Of a stretch of DNA of 64,000 bases, positions 63,415-64,000 are shown in pieces (within the stretch, counting starts at the first letter, position 1; each line of letters starts with the position of its first letter). The notes beneath the pieces are model-generated. The model was not told where the DNA came from and did not search any database. It worked only from the letters and a program-made list of their open reading frames with translations. The stretch comes from Uliginosibacterium aquaticum (lineage in GTDB: Bacteria; Pseudomonadota; Gammaproteobacteria; Burkholderiales; Rhodocyclaceae), in the NCBI RefSeq assembly GCF_012972705.2, contig NZ_JABCSC020000001.1, forward strand, positions 1,488,001-1,552,000, written 5' to 3'. The position numbers and the translations under genes are program-made.

Positions 63415-63430
63415 AGCAAATGCCGTGCCC
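63415..63430 (-). promoter_or_regulatory. sigma-54 promoter of nifB
   Basis: Minus strand GGGCACGGCATTTGCT: GGCACG and TTGCT at exact spacing. Start near 63404. Confidence 0.85.
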
Positions 63431-63482
63431 ATGAGCAGAAGCCTTTACGGATCAACGGCTTGTCGGCGAGGTGGAGGCTTTG

Positions 63483-63498
63483 TGTCGGCTTGGTGACA
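63483..63498. promoter_or_regulatory. NifA activator site for nifB
   Basis: TGT-CGGCTTGGTG-ACA, about 79-94 bp before the nifB start. Confidence 0.75.
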
Positions 63499-63618
63499 GA
63501 GCTGTTTGTGGGGAAGGGCACAGCGGCCCGGCGCGCGCTTGCCTGCGCGGCAGACCATCCGGTCTGACAGGCTTGTCACGTATGATGCGTGCCCGCTGTC
63601 TTTGAGCCAGACCCCAAC

Positions 63619-63921
63619 ATGAGATTCGACCTGAAGGTTCCCTTTGCGGAAAAGGATGCTGCCAAGAAACTGGGCGCCCGCTGGGACGCGGCCAACAAAC
63701 TCTGGTACGTGATGGACAAGGAAGACATGGCGCCCTTCGCGAAGTGGTCGCCCAGCCCGCGCGATGCAGCGAGTGCCACCGCCCCGCAAAGTCGTGCGCC
63801 GGCAAAATCCCAGATGGAAACCAGCGGCAAACTGCATGTGGGCAGCCAGTACGTGGAGCGGCCGCGTGTGTGCGAATGCCTGCCCTGGGAAGACTGTGCC
63901 ACTTGCCGCGCGCTGAACTGA
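63619..63921 (+). CDS. Small DUF5710-type protein
   Basis: 100 residues. The N-terminal MRFDLKVPFAEKDAAKKLGARWDAANKLWYV matches the DUF5710 domain in form (short FDL-VPF...LGARWD...W-V module, often in DNA-metabolism proteins). A linker follows and then a Cys cluster CECLPWEDCATC at the C-terminus, which might bind zinc. Divergent from nifB, 238 bp apart. Function unknown. Confidence 0.7.
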   Translation: MRFDLKVPFAEKDAAKKLGARWDAANKLWYVMDKEDMAPFAKWSPSPRDAASATAPQSRAPAKSQMETSGKLHVGSQYVERPRVCECLPWEDCATCRALN

Positions 63922-64000
63922 TCGCGGCAGGCGGGGTTCAGTACCGCTCCGTCGGGCGTCTGGTGTCTACTGCCTGGGCGTCGAGGGGGAGTATGGAGGG

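Overview
The window looks like the chromosome of a GC-rich, diazotrophic betaproteobacterium, probably Rhodocyclales-like. This placement rests on protein character and gene content only. The genome style is facultative or microaerobic: Mo-nitrogenase with DraT/DraG switch-off, CowN, and an oxygen-independent class III ribonucleotide reductase under a predicted FNR/NrdR control region. No rRNA, tRNA, CRISPR array, integrase or transposase gene was found.

Layout. 1-5.2 kb: glycogen metabolism, with glgP (cut by the window edge) divergent from glgC-glgA. 5.2-7.7 kb: gene-poor, repeat-rich stretch with a lower-GC GNAT acetyltransferase and a VIT-like membrane protein. 7.7-17.2 kb: first nif block. 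It holds nifU-nifS, a nifE-nifN-nifX-rseC-like-DUF269-CCE_0567-fdxB-unknown operon, and divergent nifQ-modD. 17.2-21.7 kb: molybdenum block with a ModE-box gene of unknown function, the molbindin modG, modE and modABC. 21.7-23.8 kb: AraC regulator plus exported metallo-beta-lactamase-fold protein. 23.8-29.3 kb: compact synthase-dependent polysaccharide cluster (UDP-sugar dehydrogenase, epimerase, GT2 synthase, TPR/beta-barrel exporter resembling the YaiP/YaiO pair). 29.5-38.5 kb: second nif block, nifHDK-nifT-fdx-nafY-DUF6129-cowN and two unknown small genes, with divergent draT. 38.6-53.7 kb: NarL-type two-component pair followed by a tad/flp pilus locus with two pilin genes. 53.7-56.4 kb: nrdD-nrdG. 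56.6-60.1 kb: zinc-type ABC uptake genes without the ATPase, with an outer-membrane barrel and a small CxxC protein behind a strong palindrome. 60.2-63.4 kb: third nif block, nifB-ferredoxin-ArsC-like-draG. 63.6 kb: small DUF5710 protein.

The parts fit together. ModABC, ModE/ModG, ModD and NifQ supply molybdenum. NifU/NifS/NifB make Fe-S and NifB-co. NifEN, NifX and NafY mature and carry FeMo-co, and NifHDK is the enzyme. DraT (beside nifH) and DraG (in the nifB operon) control NifH by ADP-ribosylation. By eye I found five good sigma-54 -24/-12 elements and four TGT-N10-ACA NifA sites placed consistently before nifU, nifE/nifQ, nifH/draT and nifB. nifA itself is not in the window.

The most unusual feature is a dense set of GTAG...CTAC palindromic repeats of several sequence families between nif genes. 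One forms the 3' end of nifE and is translated. Other leads are a duplicated nifS tail plus terminator, unknown genes inside NifA- or ModE-controlled units, an RseC-like gene inside the nifE operon, and a MITE-like element. Promoter, operator and repeat calls were made by reading, not by scoring software.
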